A DNA stretch of 64,000 nucleotides from Tubiluchus corallicola (GCA_030141605.1 JAQGDQ010000385.1:62001-126000), one strand, 5' to 3'. Shown: positions 39,225 to 53,904, counted from the first letter of the stretch. Numbers and translations are program-made. Notes: generated by a model not told the origin, from the sequence alone.

Positions 39225-40251
39225 TGGTGGTTGGCTTGTCTGTTTTTGCAGAATTGCACTGAAGATCATCGCCCTATTTGCTATAGTCTGCTTAGTGCCT
39301 TTGTAAGAGTGACATGGGAAATTAGCAACTGGCCTTGTTCTGTAAAACGCCAAACTACCTGAAAATTGTATTCAGGCGAAAAAAAACATGGGAAATTCAA
39401 CTACAAAATTCGTCAAATTGAACTTAAAAATTCGTCTGGCTAATTATTCACTGATTACGCGGTTTATAATTCTTCCATGATTCTTTTCTTTGCAGTGATA
39501 TAAATGAATATTCTGAGAAATCTTTGCGTAGCTATACATTTACAACCAAATTTTATTGCATCATACGTACACAACAGATTTTACTGATCACGCAGAAGAC
39601 TAGAGATTCAAGGAAGACGATGAATACGCTTTCATTTGTATATGGCATTGGTTTGTATTTTTATTGTGCCATTATAACGGCTACCAAATGGCTTCTTTAT
39701 CGTCTTTATTAGAAAAAAGGCTTGTTGGCGATTAATTCGAGATTTTCTCAGATCTTGAGTTGGTATCCCTGCAGTTTGCTATAACGACCTGCGATGCAAT
39801 TCAGATAAAAGTAGAAATCTTATGGAATAACATATGATCTCGGTCGGGCAACTCTACAACCCAGTCGCATTAAAAAGGAGCCAGGGGGATTAGGGGACAA
39901 ATCTGGGCATTTTAAATATGGGTTTTGTGATCGAATAACACGCAATCTTTAATGGTAAAGTTGAGTTTATATCTAAATGGCCGTTTGGCGATTCCTGTTG
40001 CCAATAATTAACAAATTTAGATGCATTGGCTTAGGATGTTGTTGCCTATAAACTTTGCCTGCGCTATCGAGGCTTCAATCTTGCTTTAAACATGCATTAA
40101 GTTACGTTCACACAATTGTTCGAAAAATGACGCCCGTACTGCGCAGAATTTCCCCAATGATCACGTTAGTTATTAACCACTAAAATCGTGGGGCGTTACA
40201 TTTTTGCACTTCTTTGCAGCTATAACGCTATCGTTCTGCTAACTATCTTTA
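39225..40251. other. Putative intron
   Basis: Unique sequence without coding evidence. Confidence 0.45.
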
Positions 40252-40268
40252 CTATTATTATTATTATT

Positions 40269-40322
<54 letters not shown>

Positions 40323-40350
40323 TTCATCATCATTATGCTTATTATTATTA
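40252..40350 (+). repeat. (ATT)/(ATC)n microsatellite
   Basis: Blocks of ATT, then a long ATC run, then ATT again. Followed by a 19-base tandem duplication (ttaaaacttttttctttca) near 40348-40387. Confidence 0.95.
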
Positions 40351-41396
40351 AAACTTTTTTCTTTCATTAAAACTTTTTTCTTTCATTATGTTGTGCTTTT
40401 TGTTGTTACTACTGTTGCTACTTCGAATCGCGAAATCGAACGTACGACTTCGCTATAACTGTCCTACCTTTTTCAACTGTCCCTTTCTTGATTTTTTTCA
40501 ATCTCTTTCTTTCTTTTGCATTGTATTTGTAATGTATGCGCCAGGTTCGATAGGGATTTTAGCGAGGGCATAAGAGTTCAGTCTTGGTAAAATTTAGACT
40601 TAATATTAAACTAGTGGACTGCTGCCGACTGTAACTCATGGAGAAAAATTGAATTATCTGCAATGTTCGCAATTAGTTCTAGCTTTCTATATAACCTCAT
40701 GTAAGCATAAATAAAATTTTTCTTGGATATGAAACGCATCTCGCCCCGCCCGTTCGCTCACATGTGAAAAGATTGTGAAAAGGCCTGAAAAATAATCTCA
40801 GGCTAGCAATAAAGCCAAATAAAAGCAAACGAAAGACGCCACAAACGGCAGTTTTCTGCACACTCAGACGTCTTTTCAAAAACGAAGATTTGGCATCTTT
40901 TCAGAGATTCGCAATATTGTCTGTACAAGTATCAGATTATGTATAACTGGAAGTGCATGTCCAACGTTTGTCGACTTTGTAAAACTTCGCACTGAGTGAA
41001 AATATGAAAAGGTTCAGGTGGAGACAATAAACTAAAAATATAAACGCAGTTTCTAACAGCTAGTCAGAAGCCTTTTTATTTACGCATACTTACGATGTAC
41101 ATATACTTATATATAGTAATAAGTATAAACTGTCCTACCTTTTTCAACTGTTTCGTTTCTAGGCTTTTTCAATCTCTTTCTTTCTTTTATTTCTTGCTTA
41201 TTGATAAATCTGTCTTCTTTGTTTCGTTCACTAACCCAGCCCCATTCTGAAATCATTCATTCATTCATTCGCTCATTCATTTCCTTTTTTGTTTTTTGCT
41301 CTTCCGTCTCCGTCCAGTCTCTTCTCTGCTCTTGATTTTTGTCGTATTGATGCTCTTATCGTTGTCGTTATTGTCATCATCACTATCTTTACTATT

Positions 41397-41589
<193 letters not shown>

Positions 41590-41616
41590 GAAACGTTTTC
41601 TATCGTTATTGTTATG

Positions 41617-41806
41617 GTGATTTTTGTTGTTACTACCGTTGTTATTGCTGAGTTGTTGCTGTTGTTGTTGTTGTTGTTGTTGTTGTTTTTGTTGTTATTG
41701 TTGTGGTAATTTTTGTTGTTACTACTGTTGCTATTGCTGAGTTGTTGCTGTTGTTGTTGTTGTTGCTGTTGCTGCTGTTGCTGTTGCGGTTGCGGTTGTT
41801 GTTGTA
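41617..41806 (+). repeat. (TTG)n microsatellite, two sub-blocks
   Basis: Two TTG-rich blocks, each preceded by the same attgctgagttgttgctg segment, so the sub-block was itself duplicated. Confidence 0.92.
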
Positions 41807-42356
41807 TAATAGTATAGTATGATTTTTAACGAATTTTTCATGTTTATGCAAGTACTTCCTACAATCCAAAAATCGTTCTGCATTACGCCCTTGTTTCATT
41901 CGTTTGCTTGCAGCTTTGATATCACACTGGCAGAAACAGCTTCGCCATAATCCTGCAATTAGCGCAGTTCTTGCACTCTTTGATTAAGGTGCCATTTACT
42001 GCCGTTTTATGGAGGTCCCGTGTAATCAACGGGGTGATTTAGCCCTCTGAATCGAATTAAATATGAATAGTTTTATATGTAAGGGCCTAAAGTCGAGTAA
42101 GTCGAGCTTTGTGAAGATCAGACTTTGTCCCTTGTGGTTGATGAGCAAAAAATGTTAATGTGATGTGTTGTTTTACTGCCTAGACGTGCTTGTTTACTGT
42201 TGTTGAGCAATTCGAATTAACTACCTGGACAGTACATAGACGATATGGATATAGAATGTTCTAACTGACCACACCCAGTCGAGGTCATGTCATAATTATT
42301 ATGATTTTAAAAAATAATAAAGCTGTTTATTTGGTATATTGTTAGGAAAGTTTATG
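41807..42356. other. Putative intron
   Basis: Unique sequence without coding evidence. Confidence 0.45.
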
Positions 42357-42452
42357 TAATTATTTCACATTCATAACACATAATTATTTCACATTCATAA
42401 AGCATAATTATTTCACATTCATAAAGCATAATTATTTCACATTCATAAAGCA
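42357..42452 (+). repeat. 24-bp tandem repeat, four copies
   Basis: Unit taattatttcacattcataa plus agca, starting at 42357, 42381, 42405 and 42429. The first copy differs slightly (acaca for aagca). Each unit carries a taatta homeodomain-type word. Confidence 0.95.
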
Positions 42453-45280
42453 CACAAAAATGAAATTTCTTATCATTCTGTGAGGAAAGCATCACTGACA
42501 GTAGTTTGAGGCCTAGACAAGTTAGCTCGGTTCAGTTTGGGCTCGTCACTGGTTTTTCCGATTTGATGGTAAATTTGACCACGACGCTTTGACCAATGTG
42601 ACCTCGACGGTACGTTAGTTTATCGATGAGCAATGGTCACTGTGACAAGGCAGTGAAGGAACTCGAATATGCGCATGCAGTCAGGAGGAACCACGCGGAG
42701 GCTACCACTATAAATGTGGATGCTCTTCGGATAATGGAAACTTAATTGGAGATATATCAAAGATTGCATGCATGAAAAACGAAGTCTAAATAAAACACTA
42801 ATGATAACCCTGGTGAACACTTTTGCGCTATATGACAGTTTATATGATAGTTTACAATTGAAGATGAGATCAGCTGATTGCGAAACGTTTTCTTTCTTCT
42901 TGTGTATGATATTGTGTTTATTTTCATCATCATCCGGCCTATTGACTAAGGGAATAAAATAAAGGTAATGCTGATGTCCACCGAGATGCAAGCAGTATAG
43001 CTGACTAAGCACTACAAGTGTTTTTTATTTTTTCAAATTTAAAATCAAATATTTTCATTCTTTTTAGCTGAGATTTTTAAATCTTTTCATAATGCTTCTT
43101 TTCAACGTAAGCCGCGGCAGCAGCAATATGGCTCTGATTACCAAGTTATATTCAGCTATCGTTACCGCGCACAGTAACAATAAATTGCAGCAATTTTCTT
43201 TTTCCAACTGAAGCCAATTGTTGTAATAACTGAAATCATCTGTGATTGTTTGTCAAGTGATTCATGATGGTCATACGTAAGTGTCACCCGCGTGTTTGTG
43301 CACCGAATATGAACCTTACACCGCAAGCATTATTCTCCAGACCTGCAATCAATGTCTTTTCTGAAATATCGCATGATTAAGCTTGTTGTTTTCTGTAATC
43401 TGTTGCAATAATAACGCTACTTCTGATTTTGGAGAGTCGAATTCAACAGCGCTTTCTATTACGCTGATGTATGGAGGCGATTGCATTTTGACATCTTGCC
43501 CTGGGAAAGAATAACGATGTAGTCCTGCCCGACTGCTTATATTTCGTGTATCAATAGCTTATGAGTTATGTGAGGTACATACTGCTGCTTCAATACAATT
43601 AGCAACGTAATTTCAAAGAAAAGACGTTAGCAATATTTAATGCGTCAAACATTGTATTTCCAGTGTTTTATTAATATCTGACTGATGATGATTCAATCAC
43701 ACATTTCGTGGTTGGACAATAAACTTACAGTTGTTTTACTGATAGTTATAAGCTGCTGAATTTCATGTTAACGTGGTGTGTGAGGCCGGGTTTGGTATTT
43801 AAGCCTGTTTTGTATTGCAGTGTGTTGCAGGAACTAGTTTCAATTTGCAAATGCATTTTTGAATTCCGATTATGAAAATTTATAATTTTTCTGCAGTTTT
43901 TTTTTCGTTTCTGACAGTATTTCGCAATGTTGTTCTACAAGTAATATATTTAGGTCAATCATTTAGGTGAATATGGGGGTGGGATGAACTTTTTATACGA
44001 CAACAGCATCTTTTAATTAGGTGAACATTGGGGAATTAAAAATGTAAACCCCATCAAAACTCAATTTAATTACAATCGCAGTTTGTAATCAGAATACGTT
44101 TTTGTGAAGTGTCACTATTTGCGTCATCATCTATCTACTGTCGCTGTAATGGCTGTTCTAGGTGCGCCTAACTTAAGTGCATATCAAGTTGCACACAGGT
44201 TACAAAGTTAAGGTATTTATTGCGACACGCAGTTAATTGAAAACAAGCGCTCTAATTACATCTACCTAACTCATTCACTGGACAAAAACCTATTTTTATC
44301 GCAATACCTTTGACTGTAATCACTGCATGTATACGTCGCGCTACTGAAATTGCACCCGAGTCTGAGATGGGAAGCCCGGATGGCCAAACCATGAACTTAG
44401 TTCTCTGCTTGGTTGTAGGTAGAGTAGGGATCAGTAGTACCTACTCTATGCTCCAGATTTCAGGTTGAATATAGGACTGATCATATAAAAGGCTTGAGGT
44501 CGGTTGATTGGTCTACAACTCATAAGTATTAGCTGATTAATTTTTAACTCAAAACCTGCATTTAAATTTGTTTATGTTCTTGTCTGTTTTTAACCAACCG
44601 TAGCCTATTTCCAAAAAAAGACATCCCAGATTCGGATACTCCTAGTACTTATGCGCTCACAGATACATAAACGCTCAATGTTTTTCTGTTTCCGTATATA
44701 GGAACTGTTTACTATAGAGTAACAAAGGAAAGGACTGTATATTAGAGGTGAGCTTGCGCTTTTAGCCTCTTGTGTTTGCGAGGATCTCTGGTCTTGGTGT
44801 GATTCAGTCCAGCGTATAATTAGTCCATTTTCAGGCCGTGATGATGTTATTTAATTTAGCCGAGGCAGAGCGGATAATTGAAGTGACGGCTGAGAGCTCT
44901 ACCAGTCGGTGTACTCACCGAATCGACCGCAAATTACGAAATTATTTATTACTTTATTCTCATTGCATTCTACAACATGGCCAGTTTGACATGTCTTCAT
45001 GTCCACACTCGTTTAGTATGATGTTTATAAGCATCACTCTCTTGAAATCTAGTTTATTATTAATATCATTTATAATAATAACTTCATATAATGTAGAATT
45101 AGTACTAGAAATCGCACTGTAAAAAACGAAATTAATAGTTTTGCGCAGTTGTTCAATATAATACATAATAATAAAATCATAACTTTATTCAACCATTGCT
45201 GATTACTGAAGGTATTGTCAAACTGTTCTGCGCACAATCCGGACATTGAGCTCTGATATTAGGCCTTTGCTGCCTTTCAT
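42453..45280. other. Putative intron
   Basis: Mostly unique. The part at about 42500-42760 is less AT-rich and has CpG, tgacct half-sites and a gcgcatgc word, and might be regulatory. The 130-codon minus-strand frame at 42620-43012 has chance length and no motif. Confidence 0.4.
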
Positions 45281-45612
<332 letters not shown>

Positions 45613-48600
45613 GGTTATAAGAACTAGGCAACAGGGTTGTAACAACAGTCATTATATAATTGTAGATATTATGCACCTACAACACAAATACAGACTCGAT
45701 TATGTAATAATCTTGCTGCAAGACACCCACGAAGTGCCATGCGAATGTTCTTCGTGCATGAAGTTAAATAAAATTATGAAAGCTTTTGAGAGCACCACCG
45801 TTCTTCCACAAGCACCAGCTATATAAAAAGCAGTGACACTTCCAAGACTTCTAATTAGTATAATCCATCGTCCATTGAACTGTCCAACAGATTGGCTCGA
45901 CCCCAGGCTGCTTTTCTCTCAGCGTGTGTGTGCGCGCGTACGCGTGGGTGTGCGTGCGTGCGTGTGCCACACGGTAGGGCTCCGCAAGCTTCACTATTTT
46001 TACCTATAATATAGTGTATATCAAACGAAATGTCTTGATCACATAGATTTGCGTAGTAGTATTGGAGAGATCAGTGCTACGCAATGTTTCAATCAATTAT
46101 CATATTGCAAAGATAAATACGTAGCTTATATCAAAGTTATTTTTTACATCAGAATTAAATTTGAAATTAAATTGTTATCCTAAAATGTTTTTGTAGAATT
46201 TGTAATATTATTAAGGAAAATTTTTTTTAAATAATAACTTCCCGCTTCAATTTTATTAAGTTTTGAATTAATTGTGGCAAATTCGACAACTTCATGAGTT
46301 TTCTCAATAACTTTGCTGCTTCTATAGTTAGTCAAAGAAGTGTCAGTATAAAAAAGAATATGAGCTAAAGTTATGCACAACCCCAGCAAGTAGTAGCAAA
46401 ATCGCTGCTGTATTTGTCTTGTATATACGTATGAACTTGCACTTAAAATTTTATTTTAACAATTCTAATTATTTTTTATTGTAATTTCATGTGTAATTTT
46501 ATTATGTTAATTGCTGCGTATTTATATAAAGAGAAGCAGTAGAGAAAAGCTGGCATATATATAAAGTAAATACAGCGAAATCCAATAACACCAATAACCG
46601 GCTGACCATCCCATAGCAATACATATATAACTCAAACTCTGCGAGCAAAATGCAAACGAAAACCAATGTTCCTGTTTATTTAAAGAAAAACGCATTGATA
46701 TGCTGAATGTCAAAATAACAAAACCATCGCGTTTACTTTCAAAGTAAGTCCCTATAGAGGAGTGGAATGTGTGTGCATGCCAAGTGAATGGCCAAGTAAG
46801 TTTGTGTCCAATGAACTTTGGAGTATAAAAACTGAAGCGCAAAAAAGGTAAAAAAGCGCTCAGACAAGGCAACAAAAGATATGACTAAAGGCAAATTTTA
46901 TGTAAGGCTGATTATTGTGAAGATTTAGTTTAACATGTTATGTACATTTCCGTATACATTTGACTGCTTAGCTAATCCCGTTTGATGGCCAACTCTTAAA
47001 TAACTGGCGTACGTGTTTCTATGTTATAAACAATTTTTCAGCGGCATTATGTGGTATGCATGATAATAAAGATTGTGATTAACATTTTCAGTTCTTACTG
47101 TAATTTGCGTAAACGGAATTGCATTTTTTCAAACAGAAGTTATATATGACATTTTATTATAACTGTTTGTAAACCAAATAAATCTGAAATCGTGAAAATA
47201 ATCATGTGTTCTAACCGTTGCGCATCTGATGTTTAATTTTGAATCGCTGAATTAGTTGAAGTAAACACATCTTGATATTTATAATCGAATTACTCTCTAT
47301 TTTTCGTTTTGCTCTTGGAAAGCCACCTATGCAACGTTGGGGTTCAATCTTATGTGTACTGTGCATGTGAAATTAATTTTTTTACTATACTAGAGCAAGT
47401 TTTTGACTAGTTTGTCTTTTCCTGATATGTGTACGTGCACTCTTTCTTATAAAACAAACTGTTTACAAACATGTTGTATGATGTATATTGTACGTGCTAT
47501 AAAAATGTGTGCGTACGTATGTAGACTAAGGACAGTACTTGTTTGTCACGTGGGCGGTTGGTTTCAGTTCCCGGTCGATTCATACCAAAGAGCTGAAAAA
47601 ATGTTACACTGCTTCTGTGACTAAGAGACGTACTATGAGTTTATGGAATAATCCATCATTGGAAATAAGTACTAAATGTTTTTAGATGTTATCTCTAGAC
47701 AAAGTTATCGTCATCATTTGGTTGGAAGTTAAGCACCATAATTTCTCTGCAGCAACAACCTTCTGTCCACCTTGACACTTTGATTGTCTATCAAAATTAT
47801 TTGATCCCGCGGTGAGTTAACGTTTAGCAGACATGTATTTACAAGAAATGGCATTGTATTATAATACTGGCTATTATATTTAAATCTTTTTGCTATACAT
47901 GTGTATTATTAAGGTCATAAGTGTATTTTAATTTCTTATTGATATAGACTTATACTATGCAAAAGTTCTTCTGATTACTGTTGTAAAGTATTAAGTATGA
48001 TCGAATGCCTCTGTGTAAGTAAATAATCTTTTATTTCAGCCATGTAATCCGTAGGTAGCAAACATGCTCGAGATTCCTCAACACAGGTGTAAACATTTTG
48101 AAAGAATTGATGTTTTTCCTGAACTATCAGCGCTTGATGTGTCTACTGGAATTAGTGAAATCAGTTGGTTTCTTTTTTGTACTGACTGATGAACTTGCAT
48201 GTAACATAATAATTTTCAACTTCTATTTTTTAATAGCAAGTGAGGTAAGGTTTTATTTTACTGGAAGCAAGGTATTCATTTCGGTATTTACTTAGGTGAA
48301 AGTTTATATTCGAACCTCCTGAACAATTTGCTTTGCTGCATGAAAATTAATGCATGCAGTGAGAAGATCTGGTGATTAAATAGTGTAACTTAAGCAAAGA
48401 TTTCCGTGTGCTAAGCTTGGAAGTTCTCGGATCAAGTTTTTGCGAGAAATATTAAAACTTTAATTTTTCGTATTGGTCCAGTATCGATAATCTGCAGCCT
48501 GAACGTGTAAACGTACTATAGATAGTCTAATATATACATGAATAAACATAAATTGATTAAAAACAGTACTTGTTAAAAATATGAACTTTGGTCATTATCA

Positions 48601-49559
48601 ATATTATCAACAATATACTTTATTGATTAAAAAATTAAATTATGTGAGAATGCCACTAAGTCTTTCCCAATTCCTCATTTTCGGTCAGTTTCCATAGTTA
48701 CTACAAAGCTGATAAATCAAAACGTTTTAAATTTATTCAAACTTTGCATTTAACTTATGCAAGTATAAAGTAAATTAATTGTACAGTTTATTGATAACAG
48801 TACTCAGACAATGCAACTAGTATACAATTTACATTATGGCCGCAATATTAGACCAGTGATCGTTTATGTTGGATTATTGTGTGTCTTATATCATTGGTCC
48901 AATATAAAATTTAAGGAGCAATTTAAAGGTCTAATCAGGTCAGGGATAGAACGTAATACCCAGTAGACAATGCAGTCAATTTGAATGAATTTTTTGCAGG
49001 TACTAGGGCAGTGTTATGTCCTATGCATAACATTGGTCTGTACTTGCATTAGTTGCTTTTTCACGAGGAAATGTTTGCAGGATGCATCGTTTTACAAGGA
49101 AATGAAGTCATTTACATTAAAAAAATAAATAAAAACTGAGATACGGGAACGATTCAATGTAAAAACTGACCCAATATACCGGACTCTCCCGTCTTTTAAT
49201 TTTGCATGAATTTTTAGTCTTGATCTGCCTTGTAGTTCTTGTTGCAAACTAAAACAAGACAGCAAACAATCAAGCAAGACAAGATATAAGTTTTTGACTT
49301 TAATATATTATGTGCGACCTAAGAAAAACTAATCTAAGATGTCTGTGCCATGTGGACATGGGTAATTAAAAACATTTTTCTTAATTTCATCAATAAAAAA
49401 CGGGCCATTATATTTACTAAAATATATAAATACGTCTAATATATAAGAAGCATAATGTGGCAATAATAAACATTTCGTCAGTTGCATAATCTGTGTATGA
49501 CAAGCGGAATTCAGTTTAAAATGTTGATTATATCATTGTAAATTGCCACACGGCACTCT
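45613..49559. other. Putative intron
   Basis: Includes a GT/CG alternating, Z-DNA-prone segment at 45922-45966 (gtgtgcgcgcgtacgcgtg). Otherwise unique AT-rich DNA; the 117-codon minus frame at 46522-46875 shows no family resemblance. Confidence 0.45.
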
Positions 49560-49860
49560 TGAAGCCAACCCGCGTTACTCAAATTAACAGCACTCGAAGC
49601 TTTCTTGCCAAAATGGCAGCCATGCGAAATCAACAACAGTTCTGAGTAATCAAATTTAAAGCTAATTCAGCTCTGTCGAATGTCCAATTGTAGCGCAGTT
49701 ACTATGACTATGCGGAGCTTTGGGCGGCGTTTCAGGGATTTTAATAGTAACGAGAAAGCTGCAAGTTGAGTTGATAGCGCGTTGATAAGAAGCTGACAAA
49801 GAAGCCAGCGCTGGTGTGGCCGCATGTTTGATGAAGCTTGCCAAACCTTGTCTATAATGT
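49560..49860. promoter_or_regulatory. Candidate regulatory element
   Basis: About 300 bases less AT-rich than their surroundings, with a YY1-like aaaatggcagccatg, a GATA-like gataagaag, SOX-like acaaag and several CpG. Suggested by composition and word clustering only. Confidence 0.22.
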
Positions 49861-51949
49861 GGGCTGGCAGTTTTAATTTCCTCTAAATATTGGACTTTCC
49901 ACTGGCTAATGCTTTATGCCTAGTACTGATGCTTATGCATGAATTCAAAAGAAACCTTTAATTTGTGATTAAATTAATGATTTTTACTCCATTTTATCGT
50001 CATTTTTAATTTTCCAAGAGTGCTTGCAAATAAGTGCCAAAGACCCACATGAATAGCTTTCTCTAGTGCTAATAATGAGTAAGTTTGTATATATCCCAGA
50101 CAGCACTAGGAAACATAGGTATCGCGGAGAGTGCTTTCTTTTACAGAGCGAAAAGTTGCTTGAATTTGTTAAGTATTATTTGTCCCGTACTACCTAATCA
50201 ACATTCTAATATTGAACTTGTTTTAAGCATTTGATGTTTAGTTTGACAAACAATGACAGTCTTACTGAACTAACTGAGGTGACTCTCTTCTAAAACGAGA
50301 TTTACAAAGTTGTACCTCTCGTGCGAACACGATTTATCTTAAACTTGTATTTCCGAAATTTTGTCCAAGAGGCGACGTATATTCACCGGCAATTTTTAAG
50401 GATCGGAACAGCAACAGTGCTGTTTTTTGAATAAGGAGTCTAAATAGTAATGCAGATAATTAATTAACTAATTACACATTCTGTGCTGCAATTAACATCT
50501 ATAGATCAACTACACTATAGTCTTTGTTTAAAGTTGATGTTTTTTATCCTGGCTTTAGTACACCTATACATCTTATGTATGTCAGATTTACCTGGAGCTG
50601 ATAAAAACTCATTAATTTCCTAAATCGTCGCGAAATGACGCGTCATTTTTTTCTTGAAGAGAGAAATACTGCTGATACCGTGGACAGGAAATTATAGTGA
50701 TATGATTGATACGTTTGAAGACTTGTTTTATCTCGACCGTGCCGTGAAGATAAAACCAATTTATAAAGAACGCCAGTAAATAATTTTCTTTAATCTGTCT
50801 ACTGTAAAAATTGTGCATTTGCACTTGTTTTTTTCGTTTCTTATGTTAGCCATCCTCGAATATTTACTATTATAATAAAAATGCTGATATTGTTTTAACA
50901 TTCCAAGATCTTGCACAGAACTATATTTAGATTTCAATACCTTACTCTACTCGACTACCACTTGGAACTACTAAGTTAACAAAAATATATAGGAAGGCGA
51001 TTTGTTAGTGAATTAGTTGGGCCTTACAGCGAGATACGCAATGTATTTACAATAATCATGCATATTTCGAAGGAATGTACATTTTTTGAACGTCTTGTAT
51101 GAAAAAATTGCATAAGCTAAAATGTTGTGGGTGACATTTAGTTTCCATTTTTTAATTCAGTTTTTACTTATATAGTCGTATTTGTTCTGAAAATTCCTTA
51201 GTCTGTATCAGCTCATCTGTTTAATTAGAAGTCGTGTATTAGCTTAACCAGTTGTAATCATGTGTTTCACTTGTATTTTTTGTGAAATATTTGCGTCTTA
51301 CAATATGTAAAACGTTGTTTGTTTGGTAAACCTGAATGGATAATTTGTGTGCATGGTATTGGTTATTTAGCTAAATTTCCCTACAGGTCTTGCTAGAAGA
51401 CCACCCAAGCAGATGCATGAGCATTTTCCTAATTATAAACAAATACGTTGCAGTATTAATTAGCACTCTCTGCTTATTAACAAGTTTTCTTAATTACATA
51501 ACTAACTCAAATCATCGCTTACTAATTTGGAAGCCATGTGCTAAATTTCGCGCAACTGTCTGATTGTGGGTCAAGGCAGTTAGTTCTTCTCTTTAAGTGA
51601 TATTTTCGGTGCTGTGTTGTGTATACATGCACCCAAACAATTTATTTTAATTTTCATTGCTATAATTATTATTGTTTGATTTAGATTTAACTCGAGCGAT
51701 AAAGCAGGCTGTGTGTATATATACTGGAAAGTTCGCTTCAGGGGAGGTCAGGCTTCTGTCAAATGAATAACATGTGTTGTGTTGTCTAACATCAGCACAA
51801 AAATCATAATTGGCAGGTTTTATAAATAAATATTGGAAACATAAACAGAAGGATATGACTGGATGGTATCCATTGCGGTTTTTTCACTGGCTTCGATGGC
51901 GACGCATTTATAAATGACTCTTATAACAACTAACAGTTTCTCCTGCTTT
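49861..51949. other. Putative intron
   Basis: Unique AT-rich DNA; no exon, RNA gene or structured repeat recognised. Confidence 0.45.
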
Positions 51950-52460
51950 ACAAATTTCATAACGAACGACTTGCGTTGACAAACGGCAATATTTAACGAA
52001 TATAAATTTTGTTAAACAATTCGCGGCAATTCTGGCGAGATTAAGTTATATTATCGCGCGTCGGTTATGTAAGAACGCTGGCAATCCTCGCTGAATTTCA
52101 AACCATCTGAAGATTGGCTGAAAACGATAAATTTGACACGGCGCATATTTCATAGCTGATATTCGCCGATTCATGTTGGCTGTGATTGACGACATGTTTA
52201 GTCCAAGCAAAATGTGCTGCTGCGTTTGTAAATAAACCGAGATGATATTCTCTCTACACGCGATTCGCATGATAAACTCAGGCTTCTTTGGCTTCTTGCT
52301 TTTCCATTTTGAATTGTAATACTGATTAACGATGAACATGGAGGGACGCGAGAATTACTAATTAAGCAACTGCGCGTCATTACTGGAAGCTGCAGAGGAG
52401 AGATTGATAAAGCAGCAGACTCATGAGCGGCCGCCGCTGATAAGGAATAAACTCATAAGA
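51950..52460. promoter_or_regulatory. Candidate developmental enhancer
   Basis: Low-repeat, CpG-containing block with gtaaataaac (FOX consensus) near 52228, tgattgacg (PBX/MEIS-like) near 52184, attactaattaag (homeodomain) near 52353 and gattgataaag near 52403. The 97-codon minus frame inside it has no known motif. Inference from word clustering. Confidence 0.3.
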
Positions 52461-53246
52461 ATTGAAAACATTCTGATGTTCGCCTGCAGACATGATAGTA
52501 ATTGTTTTTCAGTTTCTGGTCTTATCACATTCTACGAACGATATCCTGCCAAATCAGACAAACTTCGGGCAATCATCTATATTGATGTCGTTTTGGCTGC
52601 CGCAAATAGTTTGCTTTTATTCGGTTATCCCTGCGTACCGCCGAGCAAAATTGAGCTAAATTCTTATTTACAACAAACAAATACATAGTTACAAACAAAC
52701 AAATAAACAAATATAAACAGATATTTTTGGTTTCGACAGGATTTGGCGTTTACAGTATTACCTACCATTTTGGGATGTTTGTTAAACGATTTTTCGTTTG
52801 TTTGTTTAATATTAATTCCTGCTTTAAGTTTGGAAGAACTAAACTGGCAGAAAGATTCTCTAGCATAGGAATTGAAGCAAGTGTTTTCTTGACAATGGGC
52901 TTCATGGTTTCGTCAATGTAGACTTGTTCTGGGGCCACGAATCGATAATCTAACTTTCAGTTTTTTCCGTTTTTTTTCTGTAGCCAGTTTCAACATTGGA
53001 CATACTCATCAATGTAGTTTTTTGTTATTTTGAATACTGACTGACAAGCAAACTGACTGCTCCAGTTTGTTTCTTTGGATAGTGAAGTTTGTAGTAGCAT
53101 TTCAAGAGAAACACTCGTCCTATTACGATCTACTCGAGCCTTGCTTAGATTGGAGTTTTAAGCTACGTTCACATTCATCCAACAATAATAACGCGACGAA
53201 AACAAAAATTTGCCGGCAGTCGGGCAAAACCAAGTTCTCATAGTAA
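52461..53246. other. Putative intron, possibly old LINE
   Basis: No exon seen. The part from about 53160 may already belong to the LINE whose ORF2 tail opens at 53247. Confidence 0.4.
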
Positions 53247-53621
53247 TTGTTTATCGCATCTCCAGTTTATCCATATTCTTTAAGTACAGCTTCCTTGAAT
53301 ATTCCAGTACAGAGAGGTAATAGAAAACTTGAGGCTTTAGCCTGCACATTTCTAACAGGTCAAGGCAATTTTAATGATTTTCTATTCAATATTGGTTATG
53401 CAGACAATAATATGTGCCAGTGTTTAGAGGGGAGGCAAAACCCACATCATCTGCTGTTTCAATGTAAATTCGTAAGTCGCATTAAACGTGAAAACTTTGT
53501 AAGCGTTTTGCAGCACCAAGATGTCAATTATATGCTAACTTGTCGTGATAATCTGATTTTAATTAACTTTGCTAATATTTTGTTAGTTAATTTTATTTTG
53601 TCACTTACCAAACGGGATTAA
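53247..53621 (+). pseudogene. LINE ORF2 C-terminal fragment (124 codons)
   Basis: The frame includes LEALACTFLTGQGNFNDFLF, NIGYADNNMCQC, then NPHHLLFQCKF. The segment TG-x-G-x-F-x-x-(Y/F)L ... C-x-C ... H-x-LF-x-C is the standard C-terminal region of Jockey/I/R1-type ORF2 downstream of the RT (or RNase H) domain. The reverse-transcriptase core is absent, so it is a 5'-truncated dead copy. Its 3' UTR seems to run to about 53850, ending in aaataaataaag and then TAA-rich tails. It is the best-preserved retrotransposon frame here. Confidence 0.75.
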
Positions 53622-53870
53622 TTAATTTTAGAAAATTGTTATCAATGTCACTTAGGAAGGTAATAATACTACTAATAATAATAATACTACTACTAATATT
53701 AATACAATACTAACGTAGCTATTGTAAGTTGTTAAATATGAAATGTAAAGACTGTTATCTGTTATAGCTCTGGAAATAGAGGGCGCATGCATATATGTAT
53801 GTATTTATATATGCTCCAAATAAATAAAGAATTATACTAATAATAATAATAGTAATTGCTGTGTTACTGG
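53622..53870 (+). mobile_element. LINE 3' UTR and tail
   Basis: Continuation of the preceding LINE fragment: TAA-rich segments, a tatatgtatgtatttatatatgc stretch, then ccaaataaataaag and an (ATA)n-like tail. Boundary uncertain. Confidence 0.45.
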
Positions 53871-53904
53871 TTTTACCGCAGTTATTAATTAAAGTCGCGG
53901 CACC

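Noticed and set aside
42620-43012. 130-codon minus-strand open frame outside repeats
   Set aside because: About one frame of this length is expected by chance in 64 kb of AT-rich DNA; no motif, no splice context, no signal peptide.
46522-46875. 117-codon minus-strand frame rich in aromatic and hydrophobic residues
   Set aside because: No family resemblance; composition is what AT-rich antisense sequence gives; no neighbouring exon signals.
52046-52339. 97-codon minus-strand frame
   Set aside because: No homology recognised and no splice signals; its region is better explained as non-coding regulatory-type sequence.
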